From Acidimicrobiia bacterium (GTDB lineage Bacteria; Actinomycetota; Acidimicrobiia; Acidimicrobiales; Bin134), in the NCBI GenBank assembly GCA_022826705.1, contig JAJDUJ010000011.1, positions 62,001 to 126,000 on the forward strand: 64,000 bases of DNA, read 5' to 3'. Every line of letters starts with the position of its first letter. The stretch's first letter is position 1. The notes beneath the pieces were generated by a model. That model did no database searches and had not been told where the DNA came from. It saw only the letters and a list, made by a program, of their open reading frames with translations. The position numbers and the translations under genes are program-made. Below, piece by piece: positions 50,502 through 58,287 of this stretch.

Positions 50502-51664
50502 GAGCCCGTCCCCAGCTTGGCCAACCGCTCCACCGTCTCGTCGAGCACCTCGGGTCGCTTGCAGAAGGCAAAACGCACCAAGTGTCGCCCCTCGTCCTTG
50601 TTGTCGTAGAACACCACGCTGGGCACGGCCACCACACCGCACAGCTCCGGCAGCTTGCGGCACAGGTCCATGCCGTCGTCGAAACCCAGCGGCCGCACAT
50701 CGGCAGTCACGAAGTAGGTGCCTGCCGGTCGGTACACCTCAAACCCGGCCGCGGCCAGCCCATCGGAAAGCTGGTCCCGCCGAGCCATCAGGTTGGCCCG
50801 CAGGCCGTCGAAGTAATCGTCGCCCAGCCGCAGGCCCACCGCGATGGCGTGTTGGAACGGAGCCCCGTTGACGAAGGTCAAGAACTGCTTCGTGGTCGTG
50901 ACCGCGTCCCGCAACTCGGGAATCGCGCACACCCAGCCGATCTTCCACCCCGTGAACGAGAACGTCTTCCCCCCGGAAGACACCGAGATGGTGCGCTCCC
51001 GCATCCCCGGCAGCGAGACCAGGGGAATGTGCTCACCGTCGTAGGCCAGATGCTCGTACACCTCGTCGGTCACCGCCAACAGGTCGTGGCGGCGGCACAA
51101 ATCGGCGATGAACTCGAGCTCCTCCCGGTCGAACACCTTCCCGGTGGGGTTGTGGGGCGAGTTCACCACGATCATCCGGGTGCGGGGCCCGATGGCCGCG
51201 GCCAACTCGTCGAAGTCGAACCGGTAATGGGGAGGCCGCAGCGTCACCAGCCGCCGCTCAGCCCCAGCCATGGCAATCCCCGCAATGTGGGAGTCGTAAT
51301 AGGGCTCGAACAACACCACCTCGTCGCCCGGCTCCAGCAGCGACAGCATGACAGCGGCAATTGCCTCGGTAGCCCCCGCGGTGATGAGCACCTCGGTGTC
51401 CGGATCAAAATCCAGGTCATAGAACCGCTTCTGGTGCTCCGCCACCGCCAGCCGCAGATCAGCAATCCCCAACCCCGGCGGATACTGGTTGTGCCCCGCC
51501 CGAATAGCCGCCACCGCCGCATCCGCCACCTCCCGCGGCCCATCAGTATCCGGAAACCCCTGCCCCAAATTGATAGCCCCCGTAGCCAAAGCCAAAGCCG
51601 ACATCTCCGCAAAAATCGTCGTCCCAAACTCCACCAACCGCTCATTCAAAACCCGCTCCGGCAC
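50498..51664 (-). CDS. Class I/II aminotransferase, KAT III/YbdL-like
   Basis: A 388-residue PLP aminotransferase: GAINLGQGFPDTDGP opening, NQYPPGLG, VLITAGATEAIAAVMLSLL, NSPHNPTGKVF, DEVYEHLAYDG, and the PLP Lys in SSGGKTFSFTGWKIGW. The pattern fits the methionine/glutamine transaminase (YbdL, kynurenine aminotransferase III) group. GTG 51664 start. Coupled with an omega-amidase, it probably recycles 2-oxoacids such as 4-methylthio-2-oxobutyrate with glutamine as amino donor. Confidence 0.87.
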   Translation of the reverse strand: MPERVLNERLVEFGTTIFAEMSALALATGAINLGQGFPDTDGPREVADAAVAAIRAGHNQYPPGLGIADLRLAVAEHQKRFYDLDFDPDTEVLITAGATEAIAAVMLSLLEPGDEVVLFEPYYDSHIAGIAMAGAERRLVTLRPPHYRFDFDELAAAIGPRTRMIVVNSPHNPTGKVFDREELEFIADLCRRHDLLAVTDEVYEHLAYDGEHIPLVSLPGMRERTISVSSGGKTFSFTGWKIGWVCAIPELRDAVTTTKQFLTFVNGAPFQHAIAVGLRLGDDYFDGLRANLMARRDQLSDGLAAAGFEVYRPAGTYFVTADVRPLGFDDGMDLCRKLPELCGVVAVPSVVFYDNKDEGRHLVRFAFCKRPEVLDETVERLAKLGTGS

Positions 51665-51730
51665 GGGCGAATCCTACTTCCCACCTCTCCTTCCCTCCCT
51701 TCCCAAATCCGTGTTGGTATATGCGTAGGC

Positions 51731-51940
51731 GGGGCGGCGGGCCACAAAATGGGTCGTGGTGGGGGGTGGCCCGGCTCAGGGCGCCCGCCGCCCGCAGCTT
51801 TGCGAGGACGGCGGGCTGGGCCGGGACAGGACCCGCCACCACGACCCCATCAAACAAAGCCCGCCGCCCCGCCGGGGGATAGTCAAACAGGACCCGCCAC
51901 CACGACCCCGAAGAAACAGCCCGCCGCCCCGCCGGTGGAT
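51731..51940. repeat. Repeated GC-rich element, three copies (one inverted)
   Basis: The 304-base gap 51665-51968 has two direct copies (51826-51880 and 51887-51940) beginning ACAGGACCCGCCACCACGAC and ending CCGCCGCCCCGCCGG, and an inverted shorter copy (about 51731-51762, GGGGCGGCGGGC then GGGTCGTGGTGG). Such paired and inverted copies could form large hairpins or be a REP-like family. No gene is seen here. Confidence 0.6.
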
Positions 51941-51968
51941 CGCCACCCAGATGTGCTAGCAACCACGC

Positions 51969-54200
51969 ATGAACTCCAACAACCAACCCTACGGCGGCAA
52001 AGTCGGCAACACCGTCGCCGACTCCACCCCCTGGTGGCCCGACCCAGTAACCCCGCCGCCGAACAGCCCCAACGTAGTAATGGTCGTCCTCGACGATGTC
52101 GGCTTCGCCGACCTCGGCTGCTTCGGCTCGGAAATCGAAACCCCCACCATGGACGCCCTGGCCACCGCCGGCCTGCGCTACAACAACTTCCACACCACCT
52201 CCATCTGCTCCCCCACTCGGGCGTCCCTGCTCACCGGACGCAACCACCACTCGGTGGGCATGGCGGTGGTCAGCAACTGGGACACCGGCTATCCCGGCTG
52301 CACCGGGCGCATCACAAACCGGGCGGCCACCCTGGCCGAGATCCTCCGCCCCGCGGGCTACTCCACCTTCGCGGTGGGCAAATGGCACTTGGCCCCCATC
52401 GAGGACACCACCCCCGCCGGCCCCTTCGACCAATGGCCGCTCCAGCGGGGCTTCGACCGCTACTACGGCTTTCTGGACGGCGCCACCAACCACTGGGACC
52501 CCGACCTGGTGGCCGACAACCACCACATCGACCGGCCCGAGAAGCCCGACTACCACGCCACCGAGGACCTGGTGGACCAGGCCATCGCCATGGTCACCGC
52601 CCAGACCTCGGCGTGGCCCGAGCGGCCGTTCTTTCTGTATCTGTGCTTCGGCACCGGCCACTACCCGATCCACGTCCCCAAGCCCTACGTCGACCGCTAC
52701 AACGGCCGCTACGACGCGGGCTGGGGGGCCATCCGAGAAGAGCGGTACCACCGCCAGAAGGGCAACGGCATCGTTCCCGCCGACACCGAGCTGCCCCCGT
52801 TCAACCCCGGCGTGCCTGACTGGAGCGACCTGAGCCCCGACGAGCAGAAGGTAGCCGCCCGGATGCAGCAGGCCTATGCCGGGATGCTCACTCACACCGA
52901 CGAGCACCTCGGCCGGCTCATCGCCACGCTCGAGGAGATCGGCCAGGCCGATAACACCGTTTTCGTACTGCTATCCGACAACGGGGCCACCCAAGAAGGC
53001 GGCCCGTCGGGCCACGAGAACGCCATGCGCTATGTGAACGGCCTCGGCCCCCGGCCCATCGACCAGCAGCTCGCCAATATCGACGACATCGGCGGGCCTG
53101 GCAACTGGATGGTGTACCCCATGGGCTGGGCTATGGCCGGAAACACCCCGCTCAAGTGGTACAAGCAGAATACCCACGCCGGCGGGGTGCGCGACCCGCT
53201 CATCATCTCCTGGGCCGACGGAATCGCGGAGGGGGGCGCGATTCGTACTCAGTACCACCACGTGAGCGACATCACCCCCACGCTGCTTGAGGCCATCGGC
53301 CTGGAGCCGCCCGCCGAGGTGGCCGGGGTCGACCAGATGCCGATGGAGGGCACCAGCATGATGTACTCGTTCACCGACGCTGACGCCCCCACCAGCAAAG
53401 CCGAGCAGTACTACGAGATGTTCGGCCATCGGGCCATGTGGGTCGACGGCTGGAAGGCGGTTACCCGCCACATCCCTGGAGAGAACTTCGACGACGATCG
53501 CTGGGAGCTGTATCACCTGGATCAGGACTTCTCCGAGGCCCGGGACTTGGCCCAAGCCGAGCCAGAACGGCTGGCTGCGCTCGTCGACCGGTGGTGGGAG
53601 GCGGCCCGGGCCTATCAAGTGCTGCCCCTGGACGATCGCATCCTGGAGCGGTTCCACGTGCCCAAGCCCCGGCCCATCACCGGCCGATCCCGATTCGTGT
53701 ACTACGACGGGGCGTACATACCCAGCGACGGCTGCCCCGACCTCAAGAACGTGTCCTATGAGATCACCGTGGAGCTCAGCCGAGCCGATGGCGACGACGG
53801 CACCCTGGTGGCCTGCGGCGACGTGGCGTCAGGCTTCGCCTTGTTCATTCAAGACGGGCGGCTGGTGTGGGACTACAACATGGCCTGGGAGCACTACGTG
53901 GCCGAAACCGAGCCCTTGCCCTCTGGCCCGGTCACGGTGACCGCCGCCTTCGAGCGAACCGGTAGCTACGCCGGCATCGCCCGACTACTGGTGAACGGCG
54001 TTGAAGCCGCTTCAGTGGACATGCCCGTAACCCACAACACCCACATCCACGCGGTGGGCATCAGCGTGGGCTTCACCAAAGCACCCTCCCCCAGCCCCCG
54101 CACCACCGGCCAATTCCCCTTCACTGGCACCCTCAGCCGAGTGGTGATAGACGTCGCCGACGACCGCGAGCTGCCCGACCAGCTGCTGGTTCTCGACTGA
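51969..54200 (+). CDS. Arylsulfatase with C-terminal beta domain
   Basis: A 743-residue type I sulfatase. The active-site core is VVLDDVGFADLGCFG (metal Asp pair) and the sulfatase signature CSPTRASLLTGR, whose Cys is converted to formylglycine by a maturation enzyme. Then GKWHL, LLSDNGATQEGG (metal ligands), and HAGGVRDP. After about residue 545 a beta-rich, sugar-binding-like domain of about 190 residues follows (YYDGAYIPSDGCPDL ... LVNGVEAASV). No signal peptide, so location is unclear. No formylglycine-generating enzyme is in the window. May act on sulfated polysaccharide or sterol. Confidence 0.9.
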   Translation: MNSNNQPYGGKVGNTVADSTPWWPDPVTPPPNSPNVVMVVLDDVGFADLGCFGSEIETPTMDALATAGLRYNNFHTTSICSPTRASLLTGRNHHSVGMAVVSNWDTGYPGCTGRITNRAATLAEILRPAGYSTFAVGKWHLAPIEDTTPAGPFDQWPLQRGFDRYYGFLDGATNHWDPDLVADNHHIDRPEKPDYHATEDLVDQAIAMVTAQTSAWPERPFFLYLCFGTGHYPIHVPKPYVDRYNGRYDAGWGAIREERYHRQKGNGIVPADTELPPFNPGVPDWSDLSPDEQKVAARMQQAYAGMLTHTDEHLGRLIATLEEIGQADNTVFVLLSDNGATQEGGPSGHENAMRYVNGLGPRPIDQQLANIDDIGGPGNWMVYPMGWAMAGNTPLKWYKQNTHAGGVRDPLIISWADGIAEGGAIRTQYHHVSDITPTLLEAIGLEPPAEVAGVDQMPMEGTSMMYSFTDADAPTSKAEQYYEMFGHRAMWVDGWKAVTRHIPGENFDDDRWELYHLDQDFSEARDLAQAEPERLAALVDRWWEAARAYQVLPLDDRILERFHVPKPRPITGRSRFVYYDGAYIPSDGCPDLKNVSYEITVELSRADGDDGTLVACGDVASGFALFIQDGRLVWDYNMAWEHYVAETEPLPSGPVTVTAAFERTGSYAGIARLLVNGVEAASVDMPVTHNTHIHAVGISVGFTKAPSPSPRTTGQFPFTGTLSRVVIDVADDRELPDQLLVLD

Positions 54201-54215
54201 AGGCGAAGCGCGACC

Positions 54216-54263
54216 CCGGCCCGGCACGTCAAATTCAAAACCGGACTCGGCCCACCGGGCCGG
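54216..54263. terminator. Inverted repeat after the sulfatase gene
   Basis: CCGGCCCGG (54216-54224) and CCGGGCCGG (54255-54263) form a 9-base-pair stem around a 30-base AT-richer loop, in the 125-base gap before otsA. A factor-independent terminator without T-run is possible. Confidence 0.35.
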
Positions 54264-54325
54264 AGCCGCTTAGCCGTCAAGATACCAACACCAGTTGGCG
54301 AGCAGCAGCGCGATATTTTGGCCAA

Positions 54326-55726
54326 ATGGCCGCCGGTGACCAGAAGTGGAGTTTCGTGGTCGCGGCCAATCGCCTTCCGGTGAGGCGGGTGTGGGAGGGT
54401 GAGACGGCCAAGTGGGTTCCCAGCCCCGGTGGGCTGGTGTCGGCTCTGCGCCCCGTCATGTCCGGCAATCCCGACGCGGTTTGGGCCGGCTGGACGGGCG
54501 TGCCGGGACCAGGCACCGAGCCGTTCGAAGTGGACGGCTTCCAGTGCCATCCGGTAGGCGTGAGTCAGGGCGAGCTCCAGCTGTTCTACGAGGGGTTTTC
54601 CAACGCCACTTTGTGGCCCCTGTTCCACGACGCCCTAGTGCCCCCCAAGTATCACCGCACGTGGTGGGATGCCTACCGAACCGTCAACCAGCGCTACGCC
54701 GCCACCGTGGCCGATCTCGCCGCCCCCGGCGCCACGGTGTGGATTCACGACTACCACCTACTGCTGGTGCCCGGCCTTTTGCGGGAGGCCCGGCCTGACC
54801 TGCGGATCGGGTTCTTCCTCCACATCCCGTTCCCAGCCCGCGAGCTGTACATCCGGCTGCCGTGGCGGGCCGAGATAGTCGACGGCTTGCTGGGGGCGGA
54901 CTTGATCGGCCTGCAAACACAGCTGAGCGCCGACAATTTCTGCCGGGCGGTGAATCGAATCACCGGCGCCAAAACCACCGGGAGGCTGATCCAGCACGAC
55001 GGCCGAGCCACCCAGGCGGGCGCCTTCCCCATAGGGATCGACACCGACCGGATTTCCCGGCTGGCCGCCGACCCCGCCGTGCAGGCCCGGGCGGCGGAGA
55101 TCCACCAGACCCTGGGCTCGCCCCGCACCGTGCTTCTGGGAGTGGATCGCCTGGATTACACCAAGGGCATCGAGGTGCGGCTGCGAGCCTTCCGGGAGCT
55201 GTTGGCCGAGGGGCGACTCTTAGTGGACGACTGCGTGTTGGTGCAGATCGCCGAGCCCAGCCGCTCCCAGGTCACCGGCTACGCCGAGGTCCGCCGAGAG
55301 GTGGAGCAGATGGTGGGCGACGTCAACGGGAACTTCGGGGTGATGGGCCGCCCGGTGGTCCACTACCTGCACCAGAGCCAGCCCATCGAGGAACTGGTGG
55401 CCATGTACCTGATTGCCGACATCATGCTGGTGACCCCTCTGCGCGACGGCATGAACCTGGTGGCCAAGGAATACGTGGCCTCCCGCCCCGACAACACCGG
55501 AGTGCTGGTGCTGTCGGAGTTCACCGGGGCGGCCCAAGAGCTGCGAACCGCCGAATTGATCAACCCCCACGACATCGAGGGACTGAAATCCGCCATGGAA
55601 GCCGCCGCCCGCCGCCCCCCCGCCGATGCCGAGCCGGCCATGCGGGCCATGCGACGGGTGGTGAGGTCCAATACCGCCCAGCGCTGGGCTGAGCGCTTTC
55701 TCGCCCGCCTGGAGGCCTGCGAATGA
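54326..55726 (+). CDS. otsA: Trehalose-6-phosphate synthase
   Basis: A 466-residue GT20 enzyme: FVVAANRLPV, WVPSPGGLVSAL, WAGWTG, WIHDYHLLLVPGLLR, GFFLHIPFPARELY, ADLIGLQT, GVDRLDYTKGI and LVTPLRDGMNLVAKEY are all in order. It joins glucose from UDP- or ADP-glucose to glucose-6-phosphate. It overlaps the next gene by 4 bases, so phosphorylation and dephosphorylation are coupled. Trehalose protects against osmotic stress and is a precursor in actinobacteria. Confidence 0.95.
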   Translation: MAAGDQKWSFVVAANRLPVRRVWEGETAKWVPSPGGLVSALRPVMSGNPDAVWAGWTGVPGPGTEPFEVDGFQCHPVGVSQGELQLFYEGFSNATLWPLFHDALVPPKYHRTWWDAYRTVNQRYAATVADLAAPGATVWIHDYHLLLVPGLLREARPDLRIGFFLHIPFPARELYIRLPWRAEIVDGLLGADLIGLQTQLSADNFCRAVNRITGAKTTGRLIQHDGRATQAGAFPIGIDTDRISRLAADPAVQARAAEIHQTLGSPRTVLLGVDRLDYTKGIEVRLRAFRELLAEGRLLVDDCVLVQIAEPSRSQVTGYAEVRREVEQMVGDVNGNFGVMGRPVVHYLHQSQPIEELVAMYLIADIMLVTPLRDGMNLVAKEYVASRPDNTGVLVLSEFTGAAQELRTAELINPHDIEGLKSAMEAAARRPPADAEPAMRAMRRVVRSNTAQRWAERFLARLEACE

Positions 55727-58287
55727 ACGAGGCCAGCCCCGTTATGGCGGCCGAAGAAGTGGACGCCCGCTTGCGGGAGCTGGCCCGGGTGCCGGTGCTG
55801 CTGGTGGCCTGCGACTACGACGGCACGCTGGCCCCCATCATCGACAACCCCGATGAGGCCCGGCCCCTCCGGGAATCGGTGGCCGCGCTGCGCCAGTTGG
55901 CCGCCATGCCCGACACCCACGTTGCGGTGATCTCGGGACGGGCGCTGCGGGATCTGGCCGCGCTGAGCCGACTGCCCGAGGAGATCCACCTGGTGGGCAG
56001 CCACGGCACCGAGTTCGACGTCGGCTTTGCCGACGACCTGTCCCCCGAGCAGCGGGACCTGCGCGACCGGGTACTGGGGGAGCTGAACGACATCGCCCGA
56101 CGCGATCACGGGTTCATCGTCGAGCCCAAGCCAGCCGGAGTCGCCTTCCACTATCGCAAGGCCGAACCCGAGATCGCTGCCATCGCGGTGGAAGACGTGC
56201 TTAGCGGTCCGGGCTCCCGGGATGGCGTTCACGTCAAAACCGGCAAGATGGTGGTGGAGCTGTCGGTGCTGGACCTCAACAAGGGCGACGCCCTCGACCG
56301 GCTGAGAACCGACGTTTCGGCCGAGGCGGTGATCTTCGCCGGAGATGATGTGACCGACGAGGACGCCTTCACCCGGCTTACCGGCCCCGACCTCGGTCTG
56401 AAGGTGGGGCCGGGGCCGACCCTGGCCCGGGGCCGCCTGCACGACCCCCAGTCAGTGGCTCAGATGCTGGCCCTTGTGGCCGAGCGTCGACGGGCGTGGC
56501 TCATGGGTGAACACGACCTGGCCATCGAGCGCCACAGCCTGCTCAGCGACCAGCGGACAGTGGCGCTGGTCACCTCTGACGCCTCGGTGAATTGGATGTG
56601 CCACCCCCGGGCCGACTCACCGGCGGTGTTCGCTGGACTGCTGGGGGGCGCCCGAGCCGGGCATTTCTCCATCAGCCGCCACGACGAGAGCCCGCCCATC
56701 TCCCACCGCTACCTGGACGGCACCATGGTGGTCGAGACCCGATGGTCAGATGTGACAGTTACCGACTACCTGGACTGCTCCCGTGGGCGGCCCTTCAAGT
56801 CAGCGGGCCGCACCACCTTGGTCCGAGTCATCGAGGGCACCGGGAAAATCGACATCGAGTTCGCCCCCCGCTTGGACTTCGGCCGGGCCCCCACCGGCCT
56901 GCACGTGATCCACGACGGCCTAGAGATCACCGGGGCCGCCGAATCCATGATGCTGACCGCGCCCGGGTTGAGCTGGAACATTGTGGACGACGGCCCCCAT
57001 CAGACCGCGGTAGCCCAGGTCCAGCTTGATGGCGCGCCGCTGGAGCTGATGCTGCGTCTGGGCGTTCCCGGCCGGTTCGGCTGGTCGGACACCGCGGAGG
57101 CCGATCGCCGCGAGGCCACCGAGCAGTACTGGCGCGACTGGGCGAAGAAGCTCACACTGCCATCGGTGGCCGCCGAGGAAGTGGAGCGCTCCGCGCTGGT
57201 GATCAAGGCGCTGTGCCACCAGCCCTCGGGAGCGATCCTGGCCGCCGCCACCACCAGCCTGCCCGAGGTGATGGGCGGCGTCCGCAACTGGGATTACCGC
57301 TACTGCTGGCCCCGAGACGCCAGCATGAGCGCAGCCGCGCTGCTGGCTCTGGGCAGCAGCCAGGAGGCCTGCCATCTGCTGGATTGGATTCTCGACCGGG
57401 TGGAGCATCTCCCCGGACCCGAACAGCTCCGCCCGGTGTATCCCCTGGTTGGCGATGAAGCCCTGCCGGAGGCGGTGCTGCCCGAGCTGGCCGGATACGC
57501 CGGAAGCCGCCCGGTGAGAATCGGCAATGCCGCCGAGCACCAAGTGCAGCTCGACGTGTTCGGTCCGGTGGTGGACTTGGCCTGGCGACTATGCGAGGCC
57601 CAAGTGACCCTCACCGACCAGCACTGGGAGGTGGTCAAGGCCGTGGTGGGAGCGGTGGCCGCCCGCTGGCACGAGCCCGACCACGGCATCTGGGAGGAGC
57701 GCCGCCCGCCCCGCCACCACGTCCACTCCAAGGTCATGTGCTGGATGGCGGTGGATCGGGCCATCAAGATCGCCGAGCGCATCGACCCCGAGCTGGCCTC
57801 CTACTGGAGCCCGCTTCGCCACCGGATCGCCGCCGATGTGATCTTGAACGGGTGGAACGAGCAGCGCCGCTCCTACACCACCGCCTACGGCTCGACTGAC
57901 ATGGATGCCAGCCTGCTGTGGATCGGCTTGAGCGGACTGCTGCCCCCCGACGACTCCCGCTTCGTCTCCACCCTCAAAGCGGTGGAGAGCGAGCTTCGAG
58001 ACGGCCAGACGGTATACCGCTACCGCCACGACGACGGCCTGCCCGGCGTCGAGGGCGGGTTCTTGATCTGCGCGTCGTGGCTGATCGAGGCCTACGCGCT
58101 CATCGGCCAGCTAGACGACGCCCGGGCCCTGTTCGACCGCTACCTCGACCTATGCGGCCCCACCGGCCTGCTTCCCGAGCAATACGACCCCGCCAGCGAG
58201 CGCCTCCTGGGCAACCACCCCCAGGCCTACTCCCACCTCGGCCTGATCAACGCCGCAATAGCCCTCTCAGCCCCCGACGGCGGCTAG
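55723..58287 (+). CDS. Fusion: trehalose-6-phosphate phosphatase (OtsB) + GH15 glucanase/trehalase
   Basis: An 854-residue fusion. Residues 1 to about 250 are a HAD phosphatase: ACDYDGTLAP (motif I), VISGR, VGSHGTEF, LDLNKGDAL, and FAGDDVTDEDAF (motif IV). From about 265 to 850 comes a GH15-like (alpha/alpha)6 barrel (YRYCWPRDAS, IWEERRPPRHHVHSKVMCW with the general acid, and LLPEQYDPASERLLGNHPQAYSH with the base). Actinobacterial GH15 trehalases look like this. One chain could thus dephosphorylate trehalose-6-phosphate and later split trehalose, or act on another glucan. Overlaps otsA by 4 bases and the convergent CoxL gene by 41. Confidence 0.88.
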   Translation: MNEASPVMAAEEVDARLRELARVPVLLVACDYDGTLAPIIDNPDEARPLRESVAALRQLAAMPDTHVAVISGRALRDLAALSRLPEEIHLVGSHGTEFDVGFADDLSPEQRDLRDRVLGELNDIARRDHGFIVEPKPAGVAFHYRKAEPEIAAIAVEDVLSGPGSRDGVHVKTGKMVVELSVLDLNKGDALDRLRTDVSAEAVIFAGDDVTDEDAFTRLTGPDLGLKVGPGPTLARGRLHDPQSVAQMLALVAERRRAWLMGEHDLAIERHSLLSDQRTVALVTSDASVNWMCHPRADSPAVFAGLLGGARAGHFSISRHDESPPISHRYLDGTMVVETRWSDVTVTDYLDCSRGRPFKSAGRTTLVRVIEGTGKIDIEFAPRLDFGRAPTGLHVIHDGLEITGAAESMMLTAPGLSWNIVDDGPHQTAVAQVQLDGAPLELMLRLGVPGRFGWSDTAEADRREATEQYWRDWAKKLTLPSVAAEEVERSALVIKALCHQPSGAILAAATTSLPEVMGGVRNWDYRYCWPRDASMSAAALLALGSSQEACHLLDWILDRVEHLPGPEQLRPVYPLVGDEALPEAVLPELAGYAGSRPVRIGNAAEHQVQLDVFGPVVDLAWRLCEAQVTLTDQHWEVVKAVVGAVAARWHEPDHGIWEERRPPRHHVHSKVMCWMAVDRAIKIAERIDPELASYWSPLRHRIAADVILNGWNEQRRSYTTAYGSTDMDASLLWIGLSGLLPPDDSRFVSTLKAVESELRDGQTVYRYRHDDGLPGVEGGFLICASWLIEAYALIGQLDDARALFDRYLDLCGPTGLLPEQYDPASERLLGNHPQAYSHLGLINAAIALSAPDGG

